In this document: piece after piece, positions 21,380-32,729 of the stretch
How the letters are laid out: every line of letters starts with the position of its first letter
Numbering within the stretch: position 1 is the stretch's first letter
Assembly (NCBI GenBank): GCA_029641185.1
Contig: JAPWGK010000024.1
Location: 558,001 to 622,000 of the forward strand
Direction: 5' to 3'
DNA from: Pseudofabraea citricarpa
Taxonomy: Eukaryota; Ascomycota; Leotiomycetes; Helotiales; Dermateaceae
Length of the DNA: 64,000 bases
Program-made: the position numbers and the translations under genes
Notes under the pieces: model-generated
What the model saw: the letters and a program-made list of their open reading frames with translations, nothing else
Told to the model about the DNA's origin: nothing
The model's database searches: none

Positions 21380-22657
21380 ATGCTGCCCTTTTACGAGAAC
21401 GGGAGAGTCCGTCGGGAGAATACTTCGTGGCTAGATGGCATTCGTGGGCTCGCCGCCATCATTGTTGCTTTTGACCATCTTATCATGGGCGAGCTGGATA
21501 CCGGGTTTCATGGATTTCTCAGTGAACCTATTGAAGAGAACAGATGGTTCTTTCAGATTCCTCCTCTAAGGATTATCTTCGGTGCACATGCAATGGTGCC
21601 TCTGTTCATGGTGGTTTCTGGCTACGCAATATCGTGGAACACGTTGAAGTTACGCAATACTGGCGGGCACGATAAACTTCTTCGAAATCTCTCGTCGTCC
21701 ATATTTCGCAGAGGCTTGCGGTTGTATATTCCAGTCTTTGTTATGTCGGTATTGGCACAGCTGGCGCTTTACTTGAATATGTACCACTGGCAGGAGTTCG
21801 CACCACTACAAGAATCTCTATCATCGCCGTGGGCACACTTCAAGTATCTAATGCTTTATATCATTAACGCTATCGATGTCATCAACGTCAAATTGGACAA
21901 TGGCCTGAATCCTGTCTTCTGGACAATCCCTCTGGAGTTTCGGGGTTCAATCATCGTTTATGTTTGTATCTTGGGTTTTACCAGAGTCCGAGCCATGTAT
22001 CGAAACCATTTGCTTTCAGCACTTTTCGTCTGGTTTTTGTACCAGGGATACTGGGACGTTGCGTGTTTCATTACTGGATTAATTATTGCAGAGCTTAATA
22101 TCACTGATCATAAGACTTTGGATCACAAGATCAATACAGGCCCGAGAACATTACTGGACCAAATATTGTCACATCGCATCACTTCTATAGCAATTTTCAC
22201 AATTGGACTGGGCCTCCTTTGCTTGCCAGACACCGACCAGTTTCCTCCTGGATATGGAATATTAAGAATCCTACAAGTTCCATTCGGAAAGGACGAACCC
22301 GATCCTGTACACTTTGTATGGAAATCAATCGGTGCCTCGTTATTTGTATTTTCGATCAGCAGATATGATGCGCTGCAACAACCATTCAACCTACGATTCG
22401 TACAATACCTTGGAAAGATCTCTTTTGGTGTATATGTCGTTCACCAGATGATTTATAGGATGTGGCGCAATCCCATGATAAATTTTATCTGCAGATGGAC
22501 TGGAGTCTCTCTCACTGTTTCGATCGCAGTTACTGGCCTATTTCTACTCGCGCTTGTCACCAAGGTTGGCGAATACTTTGTACTTCACGTTGACAGAAGG
22601 GCAGTTCTGCTTGCAAAAAAGCTAGAGAAATTACTCCAAGAGGACTCAGAGCGATAG
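21380..22657 (+). CDS. Acyltransferase-3 family membrane protein (OafA-like)
   Basis: A single exon of 425 aa starts at the ATG at 21380. The upstream GTG at 21320 was not used. The family hallmark near the N-terminus is present as WLDGIRGLAAIIVAFDH, with the catalytic-type His at the end of the first helix. Further blocks are HAMVPLFMVVSGYAISW, FRRGLRLYIPVF, NPVFWTIPLEFRGSI and YLGKISFGVYVVHQ, the C-terminal block typical of these enzymes. Roughly ten hydrophobic helices are visible. The family moves acyl groups, often acetyl, onto sugars or other molecules at membranes. It lies 1.45 kb from, and divergent to, the GT2 synthase, which suggests acylation of a surface polysaccharide. That link is inference, and small-molecule acylation is possible. 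Confidence 0.87.
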   Translation: MLPFYENGRVRRENTSWLDGIRGLAAIIVAFDHLIMGELDTGFHGFLSEPIEENRWFFQIPPLRIIFGAHAMVPLFMVVSGYAISWNTLKLRNTGGHDKLLRNLSSSIFRRGLRLYIPVFVMSVLAQLALYLNMYHWQEFAPLQESLSSPWAHFKYLMLYIINAIDVINVKLDNGLNPVFWTIPLEFRGSIIVYVCILGFTRVRAMYRNHLLSALFVWFLYQGYWDVACFITGLIIAELNITDHKTLDHKINTGPRTLLDQILSHRITSIAIFTIGLGLLCLPDTDQFPPGYGILRILQVPFGKDEPDPVHFVWKSIGASLFVFSISRYDALQQPFNLRFVQYLGKISFGVYVVHQMIYRMWRNPMINFICRWTGVSLTVSIAVTGLFLLALVTKVGEYFVLHVDRRAVLLAKKLEKLLQEDSER

Positions 22658-25494
22658 AAATCAAATTTACATCACATCATGAACTGCTTCCATTTACTCG
22701 CCATTTGGCCACTCACTCTAATTACAGCAGATGATGCCATATTTCATGAAAGAGCAAGTTGTTTATTTGTTCCAAGACGACTAGTTCTTATGTATAAGTA
22801 CCATACATATCTGACCATCGACAGATGAAGCTTTCTTCAATTGGAATGCAGCCTCATTTCCTCCAGCAGTCCGAACTGTCTTCAATCAGATGATCAGCTG
22901 CATAAGATGAACAACTCGGCTAAACAAGCGACTTCCCATTACTGGATTTCTATGTAAAGAAATATAGTAATAAGCCAGTCGCATCATTCTACAGTTATCT
23001 TTCAAAACGACAGATGGAACGACAGTACCTGTAACGAACCGCCAAAAAAAAAAAAAAAAAAAAAAAGAGCCGAGGTGAAGGCATCCGAGGCTTTTGACCG
23101 CGTCCCTCGACATTTTGGCTTGAGCGATGATTCAAAAAAGAACACTTTCCGGACACGGTGTAATATGATAAGAGAACGAAACAAAAACCGAAGAACACTT
23201 TGTTTGATGTTTCGATTCTTTTTAGGCGGTGTTGCTGCCACTAACGCCGAAATGTCTCGCAATCCAAGTTTAAGTTTCGCATTTGCGGTTAAGGTTTCAT
23301 TACTTGAGAGTTGACCCTCTTACCGAGTTGAGATGAGGATCCCCATAGAATGAGCATGGAACCGTTCCTTCTAGGCTCGGCCCGAAGCTTGGCCTCGAAA
23401 AATCCGGTATGTACACCGAGAAACAAAGTTTAAATACTCGGGCACCCCGTTACTGTAGGAGGCCCAAGAAAAGAACTGGACGGTGGTCGAACTTCATGTT
23501 AAAACTGCAGCGAAACCTGCTTCCTACATGCATAGACTTCCAAGGTAAACAATGCTGATAGGGTAACCAGTTGATATTACATTTTCATGGAAATACATGA
23601 ACGTTTACTGCCCGGTTGCAAATATACTCGGCTAATACACCGTATCTTGGCCATGAACCTTCAAACTGGGTTCCGCTTAAACGGATATTCATAAATTTCA
23701 CTTCGGTACAATATCGGAATCCAGCAAGTGATCATAGCAAAACCGCTCACTCATCTCTTAAAGCACGATAATCACAGTTCTCAGAAGACCTATCAAATTC
23801 GAGCAACAAGATTATGATAGCAGATTTATGATAACGGGAAATTAACCTCGGCAATTACTTATTGGTACTGAAGGCACTTCTACTAACGGATCAAAGCTGG
23901 CTTCTCTCAGCGGGTTTCCGGAACCCCGAGGCACTTTACTTACACGAGGTATGATAAAGGTTAAGATACGAGAACATGCATGCATTTGTAATAGGAGTGG
24001 AATCAATAACGGAGATAAATCGAACTGGGGACCCGGGATGGAGGGGGGAGATCATGTCTTTTTTTTGGATTAGCAAAAAGTTAAATATAATAACTTAACA
24101 GTTAACACTAACATGGAAGCCTGAAGGTTTGTGTTTTTTTTTTTTTCTGCAAGTAATCATCTGGCCAGTAGAGTCGAAAATACTCGACAATTATACAAGG
24201 ATTCAGTTAATGGCTTTCATTAGATCATCTCATGTATAAATTTGACCACAGGAATTTGCACTCGGACGCTAGCATGAAAGCAGTATAAGCAGCATTGTAG
24301 GTAATTATTGGTTTCTTCATCCTCGCCTCATCTTGACAGCTCTCCTAGTTGCCGCTTTTTTCTCCACCTGTTTTTTTAGGCAATCTCCCGTCGATTATTC
24401 TCTTGTTTTTGCTCCGTTATTTCAAACCAAGCATCCTGTACTCCGTACCGCCTTCAAATATATTTCCTTCATGTTATCCATCTAGCAACCTTAATCATGC
24501 ATGGTAAGCTGCGTAATCAACAAGGAAGTCAATAGTATTTCTTGGCGTGTATCGCCAACTTCAAGAGCATCCTCCGAAATTTCCACAGCTATCATAAAAA
24601 CCACTCACAAAGCAAAAATTGGCATCATATCCTGCCGTGTGCGGATTCTTAAAAGGGAAAGATAATCTCATCAGAAGCTGCGCCAAGCTGTATCGACGAC
24701 TCAAACCAAGTGCCGTCTGAGCTGCCCTTTGCCAATCGATAATACGAAGTATATACGGGCTGAATATCACAACTGATTTCTTCTGGCAGGTTTAAAGCTT
24801 AATGTTCAGAGTGACAAGTTCAATACTCGTCCCACCTTAAGCAGCCCAGTCTCGGAGCACCGGCTTTATCATGTTGAGTGTTGCTACTTGAGAGTCGCCT
24901 AGTAGAAATCGCCTTGCAGCTTTCCCGCACTTCTCTTCCCTGCCGACACAAGAATCTTACTCTTCAAAGCATCTTCGATTTTCTCATTAGCTAACCCCCA
25001 TGTTTGTTGCTCCAGGTTGATCACGGTTCAAAGATCTAGCGTCCAAAACGGAGATTTCGGCCTGAAATCATCTAAAGTGCTCCGTATCTAAACTGAGAAG
25101 GATTACACCGGCTCAAGAAATCTTACATGATTGGAAAAACGCATCCTGTAATGCAAAATTGGAACAGCGTGAACTGAAAAAAAAAAAAAAACTAGGGGAA
25201 TTATGAAATTCGCGAGAGGATAGTTATAACAACAAATCTGCTGTGAAATTGAGTGTATCAGTGGGTTAAGCTATTTTCACTAGGTTTAGCAAAGCAGCAG
25301 AGCATTGATAGGCTAATCTGATATAAACATGTGCTTATGAAAGCGCGCTGTGCTAGCCTCTACGGTATGATCACACATATAAAACTCCAAGGTTCAGAAC
25401 CTCGTTTGTTTGAATAATGAATTATTAAAATGAATAACAGCTGGTATGCAACCAAGTCCTCGATACGTGCAACTTTCAATTTCTCCGATTCAGG
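22658..25494. other. Gene-poor interval, 2.8 kb
   Basis: The longest gene-free stretch in the window. It is AT-rich, with long A or T runs (A23 at 23044-23066, a T run near 24134, an A run near 25178) and many CTCGG/CCGAG-type scattered words. No frame shows protein character and no terminal repeats or transposase were recognised. It may be decayed, point-mutated repeat DNA, but I could not align copies. Confidence 0.45.
23044..23066. repeat. A23 homopolymer run
   Basis: Twenty-three consecutive A residues. It could be a slippage tract or the tail of an old retroposed copy. No reverse transcriptase, target duplication or source gene was recognised beside it. Confidence 0.9.
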
Positions 25495-26936
25495 TCAATT
25501 GGGAGAGTCAGGTCTTCTCTCTCCCTCTCCCTCCCTCTCCCCCCTCCCCCTCCTCCTCCTCCTCTCAATAAACGACATCCCAAGATACAAATGAGGCAGT
25601 TTACGGGCACAGACGGAGCAACGCACCCTAATAGGTCTATGATGGCCACTCCTCCACTCAAAACTGACATCCCCAATCTTGGGCTCAGGTGTATCGTCAG
25701 CAAAATAATAGGGCGTGTGTTCCTCTCCCGGATCTACAGGGGTGATCTTCAATCCCAAGACGAGTGCCATATGCTCCGAGATGAGGTTATCTGAGAAGTC
25801 CGGTATGATCATGGCGTTTACTTCCTGGTGGTTGATCTGGCCCGTGATGATGTGGAGGTTGGTCTGTTCGAGGTCAATGGTGTGGTTTGTACGGTGCACT
25901 GCGCTATAATTGCTAGGCTGCAGTTCTTCAGCAGGTGCTTCTGGGACGACCGCTCGATTTGCTTCTACGTGGATGTGTTCTGGGACGGGTTCGTTGGAAG
26001 GAGGATTTTGTTGAGCCGTGTTTAGCCTCGAAGGGCCAGCCTCGTTCACTTCACGAGAGGGAATTTCCATGGGAACGGGAGTAACAGGCCTCGTTGATGA
26101 CCTGCTGGGAGCGTACCTTGCACGATTCTCTTGAGCCACAGGTCGTGTGGTTTCTCTTGTCCTTAAACGGTGGCTATCTGGTTCGACTCGCTCCTCTCTA
26201 TCGCGTTCACGAAAGACTTGATAACTCAACTCTCTCCGCGAAGTAGCAGGTATTTTTGGCAGGAGCTTTTCTGCTTTGTTGATTAGACGTTGCTGTGCCC
26301 GATGTGCAGAGTTCGTAGAGATCTCTGGCGCAACCATATCCAATTGATCCTGATGGATTCTCGCCGTATGGATCGAGTTCTCGAGGAGGAGCTCTAACAA
26401 CTCCCTGTCATCTTAACAATTAGACGAATTCCCATGGAAGAATCGAATTGGGGTTTGGATACACACCTATCCGGACCTACAGGTTTTACCGCCAGCCCTA
26501 TAGCATTAAGCATGACGGTGAGCGTCGACTTCGACGATTCCATCCTCTTACTCAACAAGTCAACCTCGCCTTTCATAAAGAACCATCTGATTCGCGTGAG
26601 CAGAGTCAGGCCGTCCAGGGACTCCTCCAACCGCGGCGTGATCCTCTTGATCAGTTTGCTCACATGTCTACATTCGCGAACCATCGGGTAAAGGATCTTC
26701 TTGGACGCGATCTTCCGCACCACTTCAACCTGCTGCTGACTTGAGCAGTGCTCATTCAAAGCCTCATAGGCCGCGTACATCACCGAAGACCACGACTCGA
26801 TACTGATTGCGAGCCCGTCTACATCTTCACTGGCAGAACGGATTTCCCTCGCCATGTCGTACATAGTACGCGAGGTTTGGGCCGCTGCTGCCGCAATGCC
26901 TACGATACTTCCAATGACACCGAGGACTTCGGCCAT
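25495..26936 (-). CDS. STAND-type N-terminal domain protein with C-terminal retropepsin-like domain
   Basis: Minus-strand exons are 26936-26467 and 26404-25495 (459 aa). The N-terminal ~150 residues (MAEVLGVIGSIVGIAAAAAQTSRTMYDMAREI...) match the helical fungal N-terminal domain often found on STAND/NLR-like proteins. A disordered, Arg/Pro/Glu-rich linker follows (about 200-330). The C-terminal block reads IITGQINHQEVNAMIIPDFSDNLIS...LGLKI, ending LYLGMSFIERR. This is the order seen in retropepsin-like folds: flap strand, active-site loop, and a late hydrophobic-Gly motif. The catalytic D-[ST]-G triad is changed to D359-F-S, so proteolysis is doubtful. No nucleotide-binding domain is present. 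The last ~20 residues are encoded by a CT-rich repeat, so the C-terminus may be a recent extension. Confidence 0.72.
25513..25566. repeat. CT/CCT polypyrimidine microsatellite inside a coding end
   Basis: Mixed CT, CCCT and CCT units. Read on the minus strand it is purine-rich and encodes the Arg/Glu/Gly-rich tail of the retropepsin-like protein. Length changes here would alter or shift that C-terminus. Confidence 0.9.
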
Positions 26937-27298
26937 TGGATAGCAACTGTTGATTGAGCAATCAAATTCCGCAGGAGAATGAACTGTAGAGTAATTTGAG
27001 CGGAGACTCACTCTATGTCATCTGGCGAGGCTGCGATGCTATCCAGAGAGCTTGGCATGAAGATTATCCGCTTCAAGCGACATGCATACTTCTGCAGCTG
27101 GCAGAGTTGCATTCGGCACCCGCTCGAATCAGTATCACTGAATTATAGTAAGACGCTTATTGTTGTTGGAATTTCCCCAAATGCTATTTGGGCTTAACGA
27201 ATTATACGCTTTCTACGCACCGATTAATATAACAAATTCCGCCAGGAGAAAAGCAGATTTCCACGAGAGTTGAAGCTCGATTCTACCTCTATGCATGT
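26937..27298. other. Intergenic, 0.36 kb, nothing recognised
   Basis: Short spacer between the start of the STAND-type gene and the stop of the FPGS gene, both on the minus strand. It presumably holds the STAND-type gene promoter. Confidence 0.5.
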
Positions 27299-29097
27299 TT
27301 ATAAAGCATCAGGTCCTTCTAAAACACCTAATGCCCGACCGACCAAATGAAGACTGCCCGTGATTAGAACATGTATTTCTTTTTCTTTTCCACCGCGATT
27401 TTCTTCTTCATTAGTGTCTAGTGCCCTAACATACTCGAATGCTTCTTCAATGCCTGTAAAAACTTTGGTTGTTGCCGAAGGATCGAGAATTGCCCAGCTT
27501 TCAGCAAAGGCCTTTTGGGTCGTAAGATTCGCAATAGCTCTTGAATCATGGGTATGGTTGACATGGTCTATGATGATAAAGTGATTAGCATGCTAGCTTG
27601 GTAATGATCAAGTGGCCAATACCTTTCTTTGCTGCTGTGCCCCCAAAATTAGTGCAGAAGACAACATGGGTGAATTTCACAAGCCCCTGAGAAGTGATGG
27701 CGTTGTAGAGATCCTTGAGCAATTGCATTGGCTCATGTTCTCCTTGTTGATTAAAAATCAGAACACGAGGTCCTCCTACTGGTCTGCATCATTTCCAGCG
27801 AATTAGTATCGAATTGATGTCTTTGAGAGATTCAATTTACCTTGCAGAAGACTCGCCACCGAACCATCTCTCGGCAACTTTGATACTATCTGTCGTGTGT
27901 GCTCCGTCTATGTACCATCTGATATTTCCTTCAACCTTGGTCTCACATCTACCACGCCAAACCACTTGCTCAAGGCCATCAATAAATTCTTTCGGCAAAG
28001 AGTCGGAAGAAAGCTGAAAAGTCGGGTCCAGCTTTGTCAGAATAGTCTCAGCTAGTGCGATTGCAAGACTAGCATTTCCTTTCTGGAATGCAGCATTAGG
28101 TCGTAATTTGAGGCCTTGAAGTCGCTTGTCTATTTTCACTACTTGTAATGATTTGACATTTCTCTCCTTTGCTCGCTGTTCTAATACCTCCGTAGCTTCC
28201 GCGATTTGCGGTACTGTGAACGCTGGAGAGCCATTCTTCATAATTCCAGCCTTATGCCATGCAATCTTATCGATGGTCGCCCCGAGAGTGAAAACATGAT
28301 CGATGCCCAGAGTGGAAATTCCCGTTGCTGCTGGTCTTTCAATCACATTTGTAGCATCGTACTCTCCGCCTACTCCAACTTCGTAAACTGCAGCATCAAC
28401 TCCTTCTCTGAGGAAGACATGGTAACTCATTAGTGTCAAGTAGCGGAAATAGACAGGCTTCTCAAAAGGAGCATTTGATTCGCGAGCTGCATTCTCAAGC
28501 GCGTCCCAAACCTCGAAGAAATATTTGGCGAATAGCACAGGAGAGATAGGGGCCGAGTTGATTCTTATGCGTTCCCGGACAGCTATTAAATGAGGAGATG
28601 TGAAGAGCCCAACATTCTTTGGATGGTCATGTGACTTGCGGTACTGTGAAAGGATCGAATCGACAAAGGCGCAAGTGCTGCCTTTGCCCTTGGTACCAGC
28701 GACGTGGACAATGTTCAACTTGTCAAGGTGTGCTTGCTGTCAAGGTTCAGTGAACAAGCGATGCATGAAAAGGGTCAAGCCTACCGTGTATCCCATCCGC
28801 GAAAGACATTGCCTAAGCTGTTGATTAGCGTTCTCGTCGATCCTAATCCCCGCCTTCCGGCGTTGTTCGAGGACCGCATAGGGCGTTTGGAGGGTGTTTA
28901 AAAGATCTATTGCATCCTGCAGCAAGTGAGTAGAGTATCTGGATGAGGGTGGGGGTCAAACTGACGTCGTATGATCGTTCCGCCATCCTGGTAGCGATGC
29001 CTCGTTGGCTTGCGGGGTATGGTGGGATCTTGACTATGCCCCTTACCAGCGTTCTACTGTGCTTACAGAAGGAGAGGCTATTGAAAAGGGGCCTCAT
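27299..29097 (-). CDS. MET7: Folylpolyglutamate synthase (FPGS)
   Basis: Minus-strand exons are 29097-28966, 28916-28785, 28736-27841, 27783-27623 and 27567-27299 (529 aa). Key motifs are DAIDLLNTLQTP early on, the P-loop GTKGKGST at about 102-109, GLFTSPHLIAVRERIRIN, YEVGVGGEYDATNVI, GIDHVFTLG and HKAGIMK. These are the ATP- and folate-binding signatures of FPGS. It adds glutamates to tetrahydrofolate, which keeps folates in the cell and supports methionine synthesis. The first 37 residues (MRPLFNSLSFCKHSRTLVRG...) look mitochondrial, and an internal Met at MAERSYD gives a cytosolic-type start, as known for dual-targeted FPGS. S. cerevisiae MET7 is the closest named function; dihydrofolate synthase (FOL3) is less likely given the DAIDLLNTLQ and presequence features. 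Confidence 0.9.
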
Positions 29098-31038
29098 CCC
29101 CAGCTTTGTGGATTGCTGCTACAGTACAGAGCAAAGTTGGCGAGTCAGTACGATCGGGACTTTCGGCGATTTTAGTAGCAATGCCCCACGTGAGGTCTAC
29201 ACGTGATACCAGATTAATGCCTTCTACTGGTTTTTGGGGATAGTTGCGCAGCATTCTATCGTTTCTTACTTTCTTGATTTGGTCTCGTCTGTTTCAATAT
29301 CTGGTTAGTTGACCGCAAATAAAGGATGCAAAGGCTGTTTTTGTACGGAGTAATGTAAAGATGGTGAACTGCTGGTTTTTAGCGAGCATTCACAATGAAA
29401 GCAGGTACTTTCCCGCACAGGCAACTGATTGAAAAAGACTGAAAGATGCTTGGATGTTCAAAGTATTATTCAATTTTACCCATTTATCAAGATTTTGATT
29501 TATTTCCTACTTTGTTGACTTTCCTTGTTCATCTGTCACGGAGACCACCTTCATTCCAATGTTGAATATATTCTGGTGTTGCAAGCTTGCAGAAGTCAAA
29601 CTAGTGAAGCACTTCACTCCATCAGTTTCCATTATTAAAAACATAAGAAAATTGTTGCTCGGGTTTAGAGGTTTCAAAGACGAGCTGACTGTGCAAATAA
29701 AGTATCCTCTAAATATCTTGTCCCAGCATACCCAATCTGAACATCTCCTTGCCAAAAGCTAAACCAGTACACGTGATAATGATGTTGAAAGCAATCAGAT
29801 TATCAAGCCCAATGAATATCAAACGTGTAGATGCTCATCTCCTTGACTCAGTGCGACGAGGCTGCAGAATAAGGGATAGAGAGCAGCCTTGTCCCAGTAT
29901 AGATGTTCTCCAGAATTTTAGGCGAGATGACGATAGACAATCTGAAACGACGCTGGCATGAAGATCTATCGTGACAGACTCCTCCCTTTGACGTCACCGG
30001 GTGGGCATGTTGGTAAAGCCAAGGCTGCGAAATAGGCAATCCATTCTTTGGAATGGGCCGCCGTCACAAGCAAAGTCGATGATATGCTGAGATTGAAGCA
30101 ATATTAGCTTAGCCTTTTGAAGCACGAACTGCCGAGCCCACTTGAGTTTTTACATTATAGCGGAAGAAAAATTCGGTTTATTTTGGAGAAAATTGGCTGT
30201 AGCAAAGAATTGGCTATTAAAAGCTAGCAATTAATTAGAAATAAATAATCAGTAGGGAATGGAATAAGGAAGCGCCTGATTGTCCCCCCTTTGATGTGAG
30301 CCTCTAAATAGACGACACCCACGATGGATCTGATTTAGATGTGTGATAAACATGTTTTATGGGCCAATATCTCGAAGGAACAGCATGTCTCAAGTAATAG
30401 CAAGGCTGCACAACAAGATCTCCCGAGCAATGAACGCGAATGGTTTCCCGTGGTTTCCCCAGGACTCAAGTCATCGGTGATCCGAGCCAGAAACAAACAC
30501 GAATGCTCCCCTATCCAGGTTCGCAGCAGATGAGTAAGATCATGTCAACACGGCGCACCCAATGAGACGCGTAATGTATTTTTGGAAGGGCGGGTTGGTG
30601 GTGGATCGGAAGGCGGGGAAAGAAGCATTTACAAGCATCGGGCTAGCAGCAGCCCCTCGTCATTCGCTCCTTGGCTGCGCCGTGTGGGAACCAACCTGTG
30701 GATCGGTGGACCGGTGGACCTGCTTATTTCCTGATCTTGACTTGATTACGACCACACCACCAGGACCGACCATCCCTTTTTCGCTCACACAAGAAAAGGA
30801 CCAGCCCATCCAGCTGTTTTCTTTTCCTCTTTCCTTCTTTCTCTTCACCTCGCCCTTACGCTTGAGAGCTCCTTCTCGCCTTAATTCACTGTTCCCTTTC
30901 CACTCGTTCGTTCCTCTTTCTTTCGTGACCCTCTAGCAGTGACCAATTACTGCAATTTTTGACCCTGTTATCATCGTCACTGCTTTATTGTCAACCTTTC
31001 AGTCTTTCCCGGGGGAATTCCCTACTCCCATTATCAAT
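29098..31038. other. Divergent intergenic region, FPGS/GH72, 1.9 kb
   Basis: No gene was recognised. The last ~250 bases before the GH72 start are strongly pyrimidine-rich (runs of CTTTC and CCTC near 30820-30930). This is common just upstream of highly expressed fungal genes and probably forms the GH72 promoter and leader. Confidence 0.5.
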
Positions 31039-32729
31039 ATGGTCTCCGCTCGTTCCCTCTCCTTGTTGTCCCTCTTGGCCTTGGGCGCATCGGCCACTCT
31101 TGACCCTATCGTCATCAAGGTAATAGTTGCACGCAAGCCTTTATCTCAGAATAAATCTTAATGCGTCAATTGAATCTAGGGTTCCAAGTTCTTCTATTCC
31201 TCGAACGGAACGCAGTTCTTCATCAAAGGCGTCGCTTACCAGGCAGATGGCTCATCTACCGATGCTGGATATATCGACCCTCTTTCAGACGAAACCATCT
31301 GTGCTCGCGATGTCCCATACCTCCAAAAGGCCGGTGCCAATCTGATCCGAACGTATGCCATTGACCCAGCACAAGATCACTCGGCGTGCATGAAGCTTCT
31401 TGACGATGCTGGTATCTATGTGATAAGCGACCTTGGCGAACCCAATCTGTCAATCCAGCGAACATCTCCTGCTTGGAACACTGAACTATATGCACGATAC
31501 ACCGCAGTGGTAGATTCGTTGGCAAACTACACGAACGTCGTCGGTTTCTTCGCTGGAAATGAGGTTTCGAACAATGCTTCATACACCGGAGCCTCTGCTT
31601 TCGTCAAGGCTGCTGTTCGCGACACCAAGGCTTACATCAAGGATCAAGGATATCATTCTATGGGTGTTGGATACGCAGCCGATGACGATGCCACGGTTCG
31701 TTTCGACGTGGCCAACTACTTCAACTGCGGAGATGAAGCAGACATCATCGACTTCTGGGGGTACAACATCTACGAGTGGTGCGGCGACTCGGACTACGAG
31801 ACATCTGGATATTCCGCGCGAACCGCCGAGTTTGCCAACTACACAGTCCCCGTCTTCTTTGCCGAGTATGGATGCAACACGCCAGATGGGGCTGCGGGTA
31901 GAAAGTTTACCGAAGTCGAGGCTCTCTACGGCTCCGACATGAGCGAGGTCTTCAGCGGAGGAATCGTCTACGAGTACTTCCAGGAGGATAATGACTACGG
32001 CTTGGTTTCGGTCGATGGGGACTCCGTCAGCACTCTCTCTGACTACAATGCTTGGGCAACTGAGATTGCTTCCGTCACGGTCACTGGTGTCAACTCGGCC
32101 AGCTATACTCCCACCAATACCGTCCAACAAGCATGCCCAGCAGTTGCTACCAACTGGCTCGTTTCTGAGTCCGGACTTCCTCCTACTCCCAACCAAGGTA
32201 AGATTGCCATCGCTCTACTCAGTAAAACTTACTAATCGTTTTAGCCGTCTGCGATTGTATGGTATCCTCGTTGAGCTGCAAGGCAAAGGCCGGAATCTCC
32301 TCCGAGGACCTCGGATCGCTGTTCTCGCAAGTATGCGGCTACAACGACGGAAAGCCATGCGCGGGAGTTACGACGAACACCAGCACGGGAGTCTACGGGG
32401 AGTACTCGATGTGCAACGCAACCGAGCAGCTCTCGTATGCCTTCAACGAGTACTTCCTGGAGCAAGGAAGCAGTGACGCGTGCGACTTTGACGGCAACGC
32501 AGAATCAGTCAGCGCGGCTGCGACGGCCGCGTCTTGCTCTTCTGTGCTCAGCCAAGCTAGTGCTACTGGTACGGGATCATCGTCTGGCGGTGCGGCAGCG
32601 GCCTCGAGTACGAAGAAGAGTGCTGCTGATGCTCTGTATGCCCCGAGAGCTGTGACGGTTGGTGGCCATTTCCTTGGTTTGTACGTGTTGGGCTCGGCCT
32701 TGATGGGTGCTGCCATGATCTTGCTGTAG
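31039..32729 (+). CDS. GH72 1,3-beta-glucanosyltransferase with CBM43, GPI-anchored (Gas/Gel type)
   Basis: Exons are 31039-31119, 31180-32197 and 32245-32729 (527 aa). A signal peptide covers about residues 1-19 ([19 protein letters not shown]). The GH72 domain has the acid/base Glu in [10 protein letters not shown] (about E155) and the nucleophile in VFFAEYGCN (about E256). A cysteine-rich CBM43/X8 module follows after the second intron ([41 protein letters not shown]). The tail is Ser/Ala-rich, then ends in a hydrophobic stretch ([17 protein letters not shown]), the layout of a GPI signal. The enzyme cuts and rejoins beta-1,3-glucan chains to elongate and branch the cell wall. Having CBM43 places it in the GH72+ subgroup with yeast Gas1/Gas2. 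Confidence 0.94.

Noticed and set aside
15450..22657. Secondary-metabolite cluster (SnoaL-like, acyltransferase, nearby regulator and reductase)
   Set aside because: No PKS, NRPS, terpene cyclase, DMATS or P450 is present. The SnoaL-like protein is secreted and the acyltransferase is an integral membrane type.
23044..23066. Poly-A run as a retrotransposon tail
   Set aside because: No reverse transcriptase, LTR or target-site duplication was found beside it.
31579..32196. 205-codon minus-strand open frame
   Set aside because: It is the shadow of the GH72 catalytic exon on the other strand.
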